DNA from: Nibrella saemangeumensis
GTDB taxonomy: Bacteria > Bacteroidota > Bacteroidia > Cytophagales > Spirosomataceae
NCBI RefSeq assembly: GCF_039541915.1
Contig: NZ_BAABHD010000022.1
Span: 62,001 to 126,000 of the forward strand
Direction of reading: 5' to 3'
DNA length: 64,000 nucleotides
In this document: positions 50,666 to 58,913 of the stretch, one piece after another
How the letters are laid out: every line of letters begins with the position of its first letter
Position numbering within the stretch: the first letter of the stretch is position 1
The notes under the pieces: generated by a model
The model's input: the letters and a program-made list of their open reading frames with translations, nothing else
Database searches by the model: none
Told to the model about the DNA's origin: nothing
Made by a program: the position numbers and the translations under genes

Positions 50666-53224
50666 TCAGCCAAACGAAACGGTGTTTACGTCAGATGCCA
50701 CAGTGGGTTCAGGTTCAGACAGCAGTATGGCCTGCGGCTGCCCAAATGCGTGTGCCAGCGCGGCCATTGCCCGTGCCCTGCCGGTAAAGAAGCCCACCAG
50801 CAACATACCCGCCAGCAGGCCCGGCAGCAGACTCACCAGATACGCCTGGTTCATGGCCGACAGAGCGCTTACTGCCCCCAGGGAAAGCAGCAGCACTCCG
50901 GCTGTGACAGAATACCGGGACGAACACCGGAAGCGCAGCACCTGTCCCCCGCCGTATTGTTCCACCGCCAGTATCGCCCGAACCGACGCGCAGAAACCAC
51001 CGCTCACCGCTAAGTCCCAGGTATCGAATTCCCCCCCCGTACGCACTCGCAGATTCATGGCCTTTAGCTGCTGCTCCATAGTGACCAGCCATTCGGCCGG
51101 CGATCGCCGGCCGGTGGCCCACCGGGTAAACACCCGGCTGTGGTAAAACAGGTAGGCTGATCGGTAATGCGTTGGTCCCCGCTTTCGCCAGGGCGTCAGT
51201 CCGTAGGTAAGCCGGCCATACAGTCGTGCCAGCGGCTGAATCACGTGCAGCCAACTGGTCAGTAACCAGAACCAGCCCTGCTGTCCTGTAGTGGAAGCCC
51301 TGTAAGGCGCTTTCACGGCACTGATTCCGGCCTGCATCAGCACAATCGCCAGCGCAGCCACGAAACCCGGCAGCGCCCAAAGCAACGGTGACCACGCCAA
51401 TCCAAGTACCGATAGCAGCCCTAACAGACCGGTCAGCAGGTACCACTCCGGCATCAGCGGCAGGGAGGCTACCAGGCTGGAGGCCGGTTGGTAGACCGAT
51501 TGAAAAGGCGCACTGCCCCAGATGCCGTGGAAGATCTTCCGTCGGCGCAACTCCAGTGGTTGAGTAAGGCCATTGCCGTAGAGACGACCGCCCCAAGTCA
51601 GGTGGCCCAGGGTATTGTATTTCCCGGGCCACTTCCGCTCCAGCAGGGCTTCGGCCCGGCCGTAGCCCTGCTGCTGCTTCCAGTACGCTTTCAGGGAGCT
51701 ACGCCGGTGGTGCCAGACCGTGGCCGACGGGTGAAAGCCAATGGTATAGCCCTGCTGCTGCACCCGCCAGCAGATATCGACATCATCACCGGCCGTGAGG
51801 TAGACAGGGTCAAAGCCGCCGATCTCCAGCAGCACCTCCCGCCGGAACGACATATTGCAGCCGGGAATGTGCTCCGCAATTTCATCGGTAGTCAGCACGT
51901 GAACTGGTCCTCCGGGCGCATGAAACACACAAGTCGCCAGCAATCCCGCGCTTTCGGGCAGTAAATTAGGTCCGCCGACTCCCGCATGACCCGTAGTCTG
52001 GTAGCTGTAGGCCAGGTAACGCAGCCAGTGCGGGTCCGGATACGCATCATCATCAAGGTAGGCGATGATTTCTCCGGTGGCGGCTGCCAAACCCGTGTTG
52101 CGGGCGCAGCTTAAGCCCCGGTTGGGTGTGGTAATGAGCCTGAACGGGTATTGACGGACAATGTCAGCGGTCTGGTCGGTAGAGCCGTCGCTGACGACAA
52201 TGACTTCAAAGTCGGGGTAATCCAGGTGCAGCAGGCTGTCCAGGCAGTCGCGGATGGTAGCTGCTCCGTTGTAACTGCAAACGACCACCGAGATCCTGGG
52301 CAGTGTCGCCTGCGGAGAAAAGGGGGCATCGGCAAATGCTTTCGCCACCGTTTGTAACGCTCGTTTGGGGCACCGTTGCCGGTCGACCAACCCGAAGTCC
52401 CAGTCTTCAATAGGGTGGCCATCGCACCACCATTCGTCCGTCCAGCCGAAAACGAACGTTCCGGCACAGCCTTTGCCGAAGAGGGTGCGTATCTGCCAGT
52501 CGAGCACCTCCGCCTGTTTTGCCTCCCCATTGCGCTGGCTGTCGAAGCCGATCTCGGTCAGCACCAGGGGCCGGTCGCCCGTCAGGTTGTGCAGCCGCGA
52601 GAGGTATGCACGCAGTTTGTCCTCCGTCTCCAGATAAACATTGAAACAGTCGAAATCCAGGAACGGCAGCGACAGGTACTCAGTAGTGGGATAATTGACG
52701 TAGGTAACCAGGCCGTCCGGATCAGCGGATTTAACGGCCTCATAAAGCCGGTGGAGGAACTGTTCAATGCGCTTCGGCCCGTACCAGCGGACAATCTGCG
52801 CCGGTATTTCATTGCCGATGGTGTAGCACAGGATGGCCGGATGATGGAAGCAGGCCCGAACAGCGTCCTGCATCTGATGGATAATGGCCTGTACCCGGTT
52901 GGCATCATCCAGAAAGGTGGTTTGCTGCTCCCAGGGCAGCCCTACCATGACCTTCAGGCCATACTGCAGAGCCAGGTTCAACAGGTAGGGTGGGGGGAGC
53001 GTATAGGTTCGCACCGCATTGATACCGTGGCGGGCCATGAGCGAAAAATCAAATTCGACCTGCGAGGGTAAAGGAAACTGATTCCCCCCGGCATCCGGCT
53101 GAAATGTACCGTAGGTTATCCCTTTGATGTAGAACCTGGTGCCGTTGACGGAAAGAAACTTTCCGTTGACGCGCGGTCTGTCATTCGAAGCAGTAGGTCT
53201 GACCGGCATAATCCTATTCCGCAT
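50666..53224 (-). CDS. GH-GT2 fusion glycan synthase, cassette C
   Basis: This 852-residue third paralogue has the glycosidase catalytic pair at Glu139 (GNEIP) and Glu224 (LTEIGFDS) and the GT2 motifs ISVVVCSYNG, VVSDGSTD and DDDAYPD. The membrane pair LPLMPEWYLLTGLLGLLSVL and the stretch LRRRKIFHGIWGSAPFQS are almost the same as in cassette A, but the N-terminal loop (DAGGNQFPLPSQVE) and the C-terminal part (SGGFCASVRAILAVEQYG) depart from A and B. It leads a three-gene operon with the exporter and TonB-type genes. It probably makes a related but not identical polymer (inference). Confidence 0.86.
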   Translation of the reverse strand: MRNRIMPVRPTASNDRPRVNGKFLSVNGTRFYIKGITYGTFQPDAGGNQFPLPSQVEFDFSLMARHGINAVRTYTLPPPYLLNLALQYGLKVMVGLPWEQQTTFLDDANRVQAIIHQMQDAVRACFHHPAILCYTIGNEIPAQIVRWYGPKRIEQFLHRLYEAVKSADPDGLVTYVNYPTTEYLSLPFLDFDCFNVYLETEDKLRAYLSRLHNLTGDRPLVLTEIGFDSQRNGEAKQAEVLDWQIRTLFGKGCAGTFVFGWTDEWWCDGHPIEDWDFGLVDRQRCPKRALQTVAKAFADAPFSPQATLPRISVVVCSYNGAATIRDCLDSLLHLDYPDFEVIVVSDGSTDQTADIVRQYPFRLITTPNRGLSCARNTGLAAATGEIIAYLDDDAYPDPHWLRYLAYSYQTTGHAGVGGPNLLPESAGLLATCVFHAPGGPVHVLTTDEIAEHIPGCNMSFRREVLLEIGGFDPVYLTAGDDVDICWRVQQQGYTIGFHPSATVWHHRRSSLKAYWKQQQGYGRAEALLERKWPGKYNTLGHLTWGGRLYGNGLTQPLELRRRKIFHGIWGSAPFQSVYQPASSLVASLPLMPEWYLLTGLLGLLSVLGLAWSPLLWALPGFVAALAIVLMQAGISAVKAPYRASTTGQQGWFWLLTSWLHVIQPLARLYGRLTYGLTPWRKRGPTHYRSAYLFYHSRVFTRWATGRRSPAEWLVTMEQQLKAMNLRVRTGGEFDTWDLAVSGGFCASVRAILAVEQYGGGQVLRFRCSSRYSVTAGVLLLSLGAVSALSAMNQAYLVSLLPGLLAGMLLVGFFTGRARAMAALAHAFGQPQAILLSEPEPTVASDVNTVSFG

Positions 53225-53419
53225 ATAGAATGAGTCAACATGTGGGCTTGCCGGGTAATATTAATTAAATAAGTGGTTCTTATATATTTTCTTATGAATA
53301 ATATTAGCAAAACGTCCTGCTGGTTTGTCGCTAAGTCTCCTGAAATACGGAAGAATTTTTTTAATGAAGCACTAACATAGGTTTAACAGCGGCTTAATTA
53401 CCCCAGGCGAACAGTCGGG

Positions 53420-53427
53420 TACATTTG
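53420..53427 (+). promoter_or_regulatory. Possible plus-strand promoter element TACATTTG
   Basis: An exact TAnnTTTG match that points away from cassette C, with no plus-strand gene after it. It lies about 50 bases before a terminator hairpin, so it might drive a very short RNA. No good -33 element is visible. Confidence 0.28.
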
Positions 53428-53478
53428 TGGTGTACTTAGTTGCCAACTACTTGGTACATTAGAGTACCTACCGTAACG

Positions 53479-53504
53479 AAAAACCGCCCCAAAAGGCGGT
53501 TTTT
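53479..53504. terminator. Rho-independent terminator after the DUF4920 gene
   Basis: Ten-base perfect arms AAAAACCGCC (53479-53488) and GGCGGTTTTT (53495-53504) with a six-base loop give A/T runs on both sides. It lies 26 bases past the stop of the minus-strand DUF4920 gene and works in either direction. Confidence 0.9.
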
Positions 53505-53529
53505 CTGTTTAGGATCGGCCGTGAGGCTG

Positions 53530-53988
53530 TTAACGTTTTACAATGACGCCATCGGCTACAAAGGTCAGCGCCTTCTCGGGCTGGGTAATTTTTTCAATTT
53601 CGTTTTTGCTCTTCCCGGCATCTTCGGCGTAGTGCCGGAGTTCGGCAACGGAAGTGGTTGTTGTCTGGGCCGTACCCTGCACCACTACTGTTTTGCCTAC
53701 AATATCTTTGGGCACAAAGAAACCGTAATCCCGGAAGCTGACCCGCATCGTTTCGCCATCGCTGGTCTTTACCTTCATCCAGCAGCCTTTGGCCTGACAA
53801 ACGGACTCGACAGTGCCCTCTACTTTGGTGTTCAGCGATTCCTTTCCGTTCATTTTGGTGGTCAGCTGGGTCGCCGGAATAGCTCCTTTATCGGAGATTT
53901 TCTTGCCGTGGTAGCTAACAGACTCCTGCTGGGCAAAGGCACCGGCAGCCATACCCAGTATCAGAACGAGTGACAATACTTTTCTCAT
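53530..53988 (-). CDS. DUF4920 domain exported protein
   Basis: This 152-residue protein has a signal peptide (MRKVLSLVLILGMAAGAFAQ) and a small beta-rich body of the DUF4920 type: KVEGTVESVCQAKGCWMKV with two cysteines, DGETMRVSFRDYGFFVPKDI, GKTVVVQGTAQTTTTSVAEL and FVADGVIVKR. The fold resembles OB-type barrels. In the family the Cys pair suggests metal or heme-related binding, but the function is not established. It is a single-gene unit, with a TATCTTTG promoter element just upstream and a strong terminator after it. Confidence 0.85.
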   Translation of the reverse strand: MRKVLSLVLILGMAAGAFAQQESVSYHGKKISDKGAIPATQLTTKMNGKESLNTKVEGTVESVCQAKGCWMKVKTSDGETMRVSFRDYGFFVPKDIVGKTVVVQGTAQTTTTSVAELRHYAEDAGKSKNEIEKITQPEKALTFVADGVIVKR

Positions 53989-54008
53989 ACGCTACGAAGT
54001 GTTTGATA

Positions 54009-54016
54009 CAAAGATA
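54009..54016 (-). promoter_or_regulatory. Promoter -7 element TATCTTTG for the DUF4920 gene
   Basis: Read on the minus strand this is TATCTTTG, an exact TAnnTTTG match in the 37-base gap between two minus-strand genes, about 20 bases before the DUF4920 start. A TTG lies upstream at slightly short spacing. Confidence 0.5.
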
Positions 54017-54025
54017 ACAAATTGT

Positions 54026-57000
54026 TTATTGCAACACTTCCAGCCAGCCCTTGCATTTGGTGCCGCTCGGCGTGGTCATCAGGTAGTAGTAGGTACCGTG
54101 CGGTACGCTGGGGCCCCAGTCGTTGGCGTAGTTTTCCGACCGATACAGCAGCTTACCCCAGCGATTATAGATCTCCAGTCTGGCACCCCGGATACCAATG
54201 TCGAATACTTCGTTTTTACCGTCGCCGTTGGCGGTGATTACGTTCGGTATATCACTCATGTTCTCTACGTCAATCGGCAGGGAAAGCGCCAGTGAACAGC
54301 CATTCCTGTACGCGGTCAGCGTCACTTCGTAGCGGCCGGAATTCGTATACTGATAGCCTTCCGGTGTGGTGGTGCGGAGCGTGTCGCCGTTGCCCATCGA
54401 CCAGACATACCGCTCGGCATTTGCGGTCTTATTGGTAAACTCCAGGCGCATCGGCTGTCCGCAGTTCGTCGAGGTAGCCAGCTCGAAGGCTGGCCGGTAT
54501 GATTCATCGATGGTGATTGTTACACTCCGCCGGGCGGTACAGCCAAACTCATTGGCCAGGTCCACCGTGTAAGTGGTGGTCTTCTGCGGATTGACGACCG
54601 GATTGGCAACGGCGAGCGTGGTAATACCTTCCGCCGGAGTCCAGGTGTATTTGGTGGCTCCCTGCGCCTGCAACTGCACCGCCTGGCCGGCGCATAGGGT
54701 GGTGTCGCGGCTGATCCGGAAGTTAGCGGGCCGCACGGTAATCACCCGCTTTGCCGAATCGACCAGCTGACAGGTTAGCGGGTTATACGCCCGGAGGGTG
54801 ACCAGGTATTCGCCCGGTTTGTCAAACGTATAGTTCACCTGGTCCTCTGCCGTTGATTTGGGACCACCGGTGATGGTCCATTCGTAGCGAATGCCACCCT
54901 CACTGGTATTCACAAAGTCGAGCGTCAGCGGAGAGCAGCCTTCCACTACGTCTTTTTTAGTTCCTTCGTACGTATCAAAGGCGGCTTTCAACCGGTCGAT
55001 ATTAAACTTAAAAGCGACGTTGTTGCAGTTATCGCTATTGTTGGTCTTTGACCAGGCATTGGGTGTAGTGGGGAAACGAGTGCCGCCACAGGCGCAGGCG
55101 GAGTGGTAGATGACCCCGGTCTTGTCGAAACGGCAGGTACCCCCGTCGACGTGGTCGCCCCGATCGTTCAGGGGATTGGCCGGACTATCGCTGCCCATAT
55201 AGGTGGCATACAGCAGCGATTTGGCCTCCCGCTCCAGCACCGCAATCCAGAAGTTACTGCCGTTGGTCGTGCTTTTGTAGGCATTGGCCGTCACCGGCAG
55301 ATTGGTGGTGTTGCTGGCTGTGTTGTTACCCGTGCGCTGGTTCACGACTCCCCCCCAGCCGGAGAGGTAAATATTGCCGCATTCATTGATGAGAAACGCT
55401 GTGGGACTAATATCGACTACCCCCGGTCGTCCCGAACCTACTACGGTCGACAGTACCGACTGCCGCAGGTCGGTCGACAACGCATGAATGAACTGGCCGC
55501 TGGCGGTATTCCGATACGTACCCGCCGTAACCGGGTAGGTGCCGTTGGTGAGGCCAAAGACGTACGGGCGTTCTTCCGGGTCAATGTCAACCAGGTAACC
55601 GACTTCATCGCTAGCCGTGCCCAGATACGTGGCCCGGTCAAGCTGGTCATTGGTAAACCGGGCAATGAACGCATCTTCTTCCCCGCCCAGGGTCGTCTGA
55701 TAAGCGCCCGTCGTGCCCGGCAGGTTAGTACTATGGGTGACGCCGGTGACGAACAGCGCCCCGGAGCGTCCCTGCTTCAGCCCGTAGGCGGCATCATAGC
55801 CGCTACCTCCCAGAAACGTGGCCCACTCCAGTTGCCGCAGGTCGGCGCTGAGCCGCAGAACAATAGCGTCGGCCAGACCGCCAAACTGTCCCGTCGTAAC
55901 CGGAAAATTAGCGGACGTAGTGACGGTCGAAACAAACACCCGGTCACTGGGGTCCACCACGACTTCGCCCCGTAACTCGTCGCCGTAGTTATGAATGTTC
56001 AGGTTTTGAATGGTATAGTTCAGCCCGTCATTCTGGCTGCCGCCCACATACGTGCTGGCGGGAAGAGACGTTCCGGTGGGGCTGAGTTTACTGACGAACA
56101 AATCGGTACCCTGGCGAAAAAAGATGCTGCTCACCGGGGCCGTCGGGCCCGCTGGTGCCGTATTGCCGGAGGGGGTGAACGGCTGCCCTCCCGAAAATTT
56201 CCGGCTGAAGGCTCCTTCGGTCGTGGGGAAGTTCGATGAGGCCGTAACGCCGTAGATGACCAGCTCGCCTTTGCTGTTGACCATCATACTGTTTGGCGTC
56301 TCCACCAGGCTACCACCGAGGAATGTCGAGTACAGAAGCTGCCCGTCATCCGCTTTGAATTTGAAAATAGCCACGTCGATCTCACCCGCGAAGCTAACCT
56401 GATACGCGCCCTTCGACACCGTCATCTGGGCTCCGAAGACAATACCGCCGGCGTACAGGTTGCCGTCGGCGTCATAAGTGGCGGTATGCCCCCAGTTGTC
56501 GGCCTTGGAGCCGGTGTAGGTGGCAAATACCAGTTCCGGATCAATGGTGAGCGTTTGGGAACGGTCGTAGCCATTCGGGAACGCAAAGCGGGCAGTTGTC
56601 CCGGTCAACTCCCAGTTAGCCGCCACTTCTATGGCTTTGCCGTTCTGGCTGACATAACTGTAGGGCTGGCTTTCGCGAAACGTGTGAACACTGGTTTCGA
56701 CCATCAGTCGTTTGTCGTCCATTCGCAGCTTATCAGCCCCCTGGTATACCAGCTGGATCACCGAGGGGTCAGCGTTGGGCTGGACGATAAATTCGTATTT
56801 CAGCGTTTCGTAAAAGGCATACAGCCGCAGGTCGATGCCGGGGTATACGTTGTGGTAAATGATTTCGGCGTAGGAGGGGACGTTGCCTGCCCATTTGGCG
56901 GGGTTGTTGCCCAGGAAATAGTTAACCGGAATGGCGGACCGGTGCAGCCCTTCGATCCGGCTGTCGGGGCGGCTGCCGGCAAGTTCCATTTCGACACCGT

Positions 57001-57256
57001 GAACCCGCAATGAGGCATTCGCATACGCTTCGGGTTTGCCCGCGTGCCGGTCGGCTAACGATTGGGCGTCGTAGAAAACGTAGTGCAGGCTGTTTTTCTT
57101 CAGGTACAGAAAGCCGCCCGGCAGGTCGGCCCGGTAGAGGACATCGGCAGACCACTGCCCCCGGTTCTCCACAAACGCGATCCCCCTGGAGGGTGCGGCC
57201 TGGAGCGACAGGCAAAACAGAACGAGTGAAAGAATGGTGTAGTAGATACGCAACAT
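54026..57256 (-). CDS. Large surface protein with PKD domains and gliding-motility C-terminal domain
   Basis: This 1076-residue exported protein has a signal peptide (about 1-20, ending SLQAA). Order of parts: an N-terminal domain (FVENRGQWSADVLYRAD, NYFLGNNPAKWAGNVPSY, DLRLYAFYETLKYEF), a long SBBP-like propeller region of repeats (about 240-700, for example YSTFLGGSLVETPNSMMV and WATFLGGSGYDAAYGL), PKD/Ig-like domains (about 765-975) and a C-terminal gliding-motility-associated domain (VITANGDGKNEVFDIG, IYNRWGKLLYRSENY, GTYYYLM). The last part is the type B signal for type IX secretion, so the protein should be displayed or released at the surface. It may be an adhesin; this is inference. 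Confidence 0.88.
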   Translation of the reverse strand: MLRIYYTILSLVLFCLSLQAAPSRGIAFVENRGQWSADVLYRADLPGGFLYLKKNSLHYVFYDAQSLADRHAGKPEAYANASLRVHGVEMELAGSRPDSRIEGLHRSAIPVNYFLGNNPAKWAGNVPSYAEIIYHNVYPGIDLRLYAFYETLKYEFIVQPNADPSVIQLVYQGADKLRMDDKRLMVETSVHTFRESQPYSYVSQNGKAIEVAANWELTGTTARFAFPNGYDRSQTLTIDPELVFATYTGSKADNWGHTATYDADGNLYAGGIVFGAQMTVSKGAYQVSFAGEIDVAIFKFKADDGQLLYSTFLGGSLVETPNSMMVNSKGELVIYGVTASSNFPTTEGAFSRKFSGGQPFTPSGNTAPAGPTAPVSSIFFRQGTDLFVSKLSPTGTSLPASTYVGGSQNDGLNYTIQNLNIHNYGDELRGEVVVDPSDRVFVSTVTTSANFPVTTGQFGGLADAIVLRLSADLRQLEWATFLGGSGYDAAYGLKQGRSGALFVTGVTHSTNLPGTTGAYQTTLGGEEDAFIARFTNDQLDRATYLGTASDEVGYLVDIDPEERPYVFGLTNGTYPVTAGTYRNTASGQFIHALSTDLRQSVLSTVVGSGRPGVVDISPTAFLINECGNIYLSGWGGVVNQRTGNNTASNTTNLPVTANAYKSTTNGSNFWIAVLEREAKSLLYATYMGSDSPANPLNDRGDHVDGGTCRFDKTGVIYHSACACGGTRFPTTPNAWSKTNNSDNCNNVAFKFNIDRLKAAFDTYEGTKKDVVEGCSPLTLDFVNTSEGGIRYEWTITGGPKSTAEDQVNYTFDKPGEYLVTLRAYNPLTCQLVDSAKRVITVRPANFRISRDTTLCAGQAVQLQAQGATKYTWTPAEGITTLAVANPVVNPQKTTTYTVDLANEFGCTARRSVTITIDESYRPAFELATSTNCGQPMRLEFTNKTANAERYVWSMGNGDTLRTTTPEGYQYTNSGRYEVTLTAYRNGCSLALSLPIDVENMSDIPNVITANGDGKNEVFDIGIRGARLEIYNRWGKLLYRSENYANDWGPSVPHGTYYYLMTTPSGTKCKGWLEVLQ

Positions 57257-57322
57257 ACCGGAATCGGCTAAAGAACAGGCGTTAAATCTACAAAAAACTA
57301 TTCCTAAACCGAAAAGGAGCGA

Positions 57323-57940
57323 TTACTTCCAGCGGGTAATATCGAGTATATGGGGGCAAAAATCGTACTCGGCGGGCTGATTGGAGCCGATCAGCAGCAA
57401 TTGATCGGAGGTGAGTTGCCGCACGTGGTCGTGGTACCAGGCGGCTCCCTGTTTGTCCAGGTTCGAGGTGGGCTCGTCGAGAATGACTACCGGTGCATCG
57501 GAGTAAAAGGCCAGCCCCAATTTTACCCGCTGCTTCATCCCCGACGAATAGAATTTGATCTCCTTGTGGGCAGCGTGGGTCAGCTGCATCCGGCCGATAA
57601 TGTCTTCGGGCGTGTAGTCGGCTTTGAAGGGTTTGAACTGCCGGTGAAAGGCCAGCAGTTCCAGAAGTGTCAGCTCTTCGATGAGTTCTAAATAGGGAGC
57701 GGCAATCACCACCTGCCGGAACCAGTCGTCGACCTCCAGCGGCTGCCCATGTCGGTAAAAGGTGAGCTTACCCTCCGTCAGCGGCAGACTGCCGGCCAGT
57801 AGTTGCAGCAGCGTTGATTTGCCGCTGCCGTTGGGACCCACAAACGTGTAGCTGTTTCCGGCGGTCAGTTCCAGATCAACCCGGCGAAAAATCCACTCTT
57901 TCCGGTATTTTTTGCCCAGTTGTTCAGCGAGAATTTTCAT
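57323..57940 (-). CDS. ABC transporter ATP-binding protein, single domain
   Basis: This 205-residue ATPase has Walker A GPNGSGKSTLLQLLAG near 38, a degenerate signature FYSSGMKQRVKLGLAF (SSGM in place of SGGQ), Walker B PVVILDEPTSNLD and a C-terminal QPAEYDFC segment without a typical H-loop His. The absence of a neighbouring permease leaves its partner open. In Bacteroidota this ATPase often follows lpxA, so it may serve lipid or envelope transport. It is separated from lpxA by a perfect 40-base palindrome. Confidence 0.87.
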   Translation of the reverse strand: MKILAEQLGKKYRKEWIFRRVDLELTAGNSYTFVGPNGSGKSTLLQLLAGSLPLTEGKLTFYRHGQPLEVDDWFRQVVIAAPYLELIEELTLLELLAFHRQFKPFKADYTPEDIIGRMQLTHAAHKEIKFYSSGMKQRVKLGLAFYSDAPVVILDEPTSNLDKQGAAWYHDHVRQLTSDQLLLIGSNQPAEYDFCPHILDITRWK

Positions 57941-57950
57941 GTGGTTCCAG

Positions 57951-57990
57951 GTTTCAGTTTCAGCGGGGCCGGCCCCGCTGAAACTGAAAC
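57951..57990. repeat. Perfect 40-base palindrome between lpxA and ABC ATPase gene
   Basis: The arms 57951-57970 and 57971-57990 are exact reverse complements with no loop bases; the centre is GGGGCCGGCCCC and the outer parts are GTTTCAGTTTCAG and its complement. The unit just outside (GGTTCCAG) links it to the repeat at 38973-39036. It may be a terminator without a T-run or a dispersed repeat. Confidence 0.85.
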
Positions 57991-58001
57991 ATCAAGCAAA
58001 T

Positions 58002-58799
58002 TTATTCTTTCTCGACGCCGACGCTCGACGGGCCGCGCATGATGCCGCGCTCGGAGGTACGGATGAAGTTGACGATTTCGTCGCGTTCGTTGGAGGGGGG
58101 CAGCTCCAGCTCAATTTGGGTCAGCGACTCGGCGTTGTTCAGACCCCGCAGGTAAATAAAGCGGTATATCTCCTGAATTTCGCTGATTTTGTCGTTGGTA
58201 AAGCCTCGCCGGCGTAAGCCCACGGAATTAATACCCGTGTAGGCAAGCGGTTCCCGGGCCGCTTTGGTATAGGGCGGTACATCTTTCCGCACCAGCGAGC
58301 CACCCGACACCATAGCATGGGCCCCGATTTTGGTAAACTGTAAGACCGAGCTGGAGCCGCCGATAATAGCCCAGTCCCCCATATGGACGTGGCCGGCCAT
58401 CTGCACATTGTTGGTCAGGATGCAGTTATTGCCGATGCGGCAATCGTGGGCTACGTGGGTGTAGGCCATGATCAGGCAGTTGCTGCCGATCTCGGTCTTC
58501 CAGTGCTCCTCGGTACCCCGGCTGATGGTGGCGTATTCGCGGATGGTGGTATTGTCGCCGACGTACGTCAGCGTGTACTCATTATTGAATTTCAGATCCT
58601 GCGGAATGGCGGAGATGACGGCACCGGGATAAATGCGGCAGTTATGCCCGATCCGGGCTCCTTCATTAATCACCGCGTGGGAACCGATCCACGTGCCTTC
58701 CTGTATTTCAACGTCCTTATGGATTACGGCAAATGGCTCAATAACAACGTTATGGGCTATTTTAGCTTCGGGATGGACGTATGCTAATGGCTGTAGCAT
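58002..58799 (-). CDS. lpxA: UDP-N-acetylglucosamine acyltransferase
   Basis: This 265-residue left-handed beta-helix enzyme adds a 3-hydroxyacyl chain to UDP-GlcNAc, the first step of lipid A synthesis in the cytoplasm. Visible: IHPEAKIAHNVVIEPFAVI-like start (VHPEAKIAHNVVIEPFAVI), GNNC-type coils, and the catalytic region AYTHVAHDCRIGNNCILTNN with the His of the THVAHD motif. The C-terminal helical part contains RRRGFTNDKISEIQEIYR. Length agrees with E. coli LpxA (262). The gene follows lpxC-fabZ by 114 bases. Confidence 0.96.
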   Translation of the reverse strand: MLQPLAYVHPEAKIAHNVVIEPFAVIHKDVEIQEGTWIGSHAVINEGARIGHNCRIYPGAVISAIPQDLKFNNEYTLTYVGDNTTIREYATISRGTEEHWKTEIGSNCLIMAYTHVAHDCRIGNNCILTNNVQMAGHVHMGDWAIIGGSSSVLQFTKIGAHAMVSGGSLVRKDVPPYTKAAREPLAYTGINSVGLRRRGFTNDKISEIQEIYRFIYLRGLNNAESLTQIELELPPSNERDEIVNFIRTSERGIMRGPSSVGVEKE

Positions 58800-58913
58800 T
58801 CAAGTTACGGTTGGTTTTATTAGTCGATGGTCAATAGTCACCAGTCGTTAGGGCATCAGGCGTCGGCCACCAACGACCGCCGGGCGGCCCCGTATCGACT
58901 AATGGCTATCGGC

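Larger units (their letters stand above)
53225..53529. other. Regulatory region upstream of cassette C
   Basis: This AT-rich 305-base region must carry the cassette C promoter on the minus strand, although no exact TAnnTTTG copy in that orientation was found. On the plus strand it carries a promoter-like element (53420-53427), two small dyads (TAGTTG/CAACTA near 53437 and GGTAC/GTACC near 53453) and a terminator (53479-53504). Confidence 0.5.

Noticed and set aside
52376..53071. Plus-strand open frame of 231 codons
   Set aside because: Antisense to the catalytic barrel of the cassette C synthase, with no family features.
53440..53973. Plus-strand open frame of 177 codons
   Set aside because: Covers the DUF4920 gene in antisense and crosses its terminator.
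55103..55975. Plus-strand open frame of 290 codons
   Set aside because: Antisense to the propeller region of the gliding-type surface protein; low-complexity, no motif.
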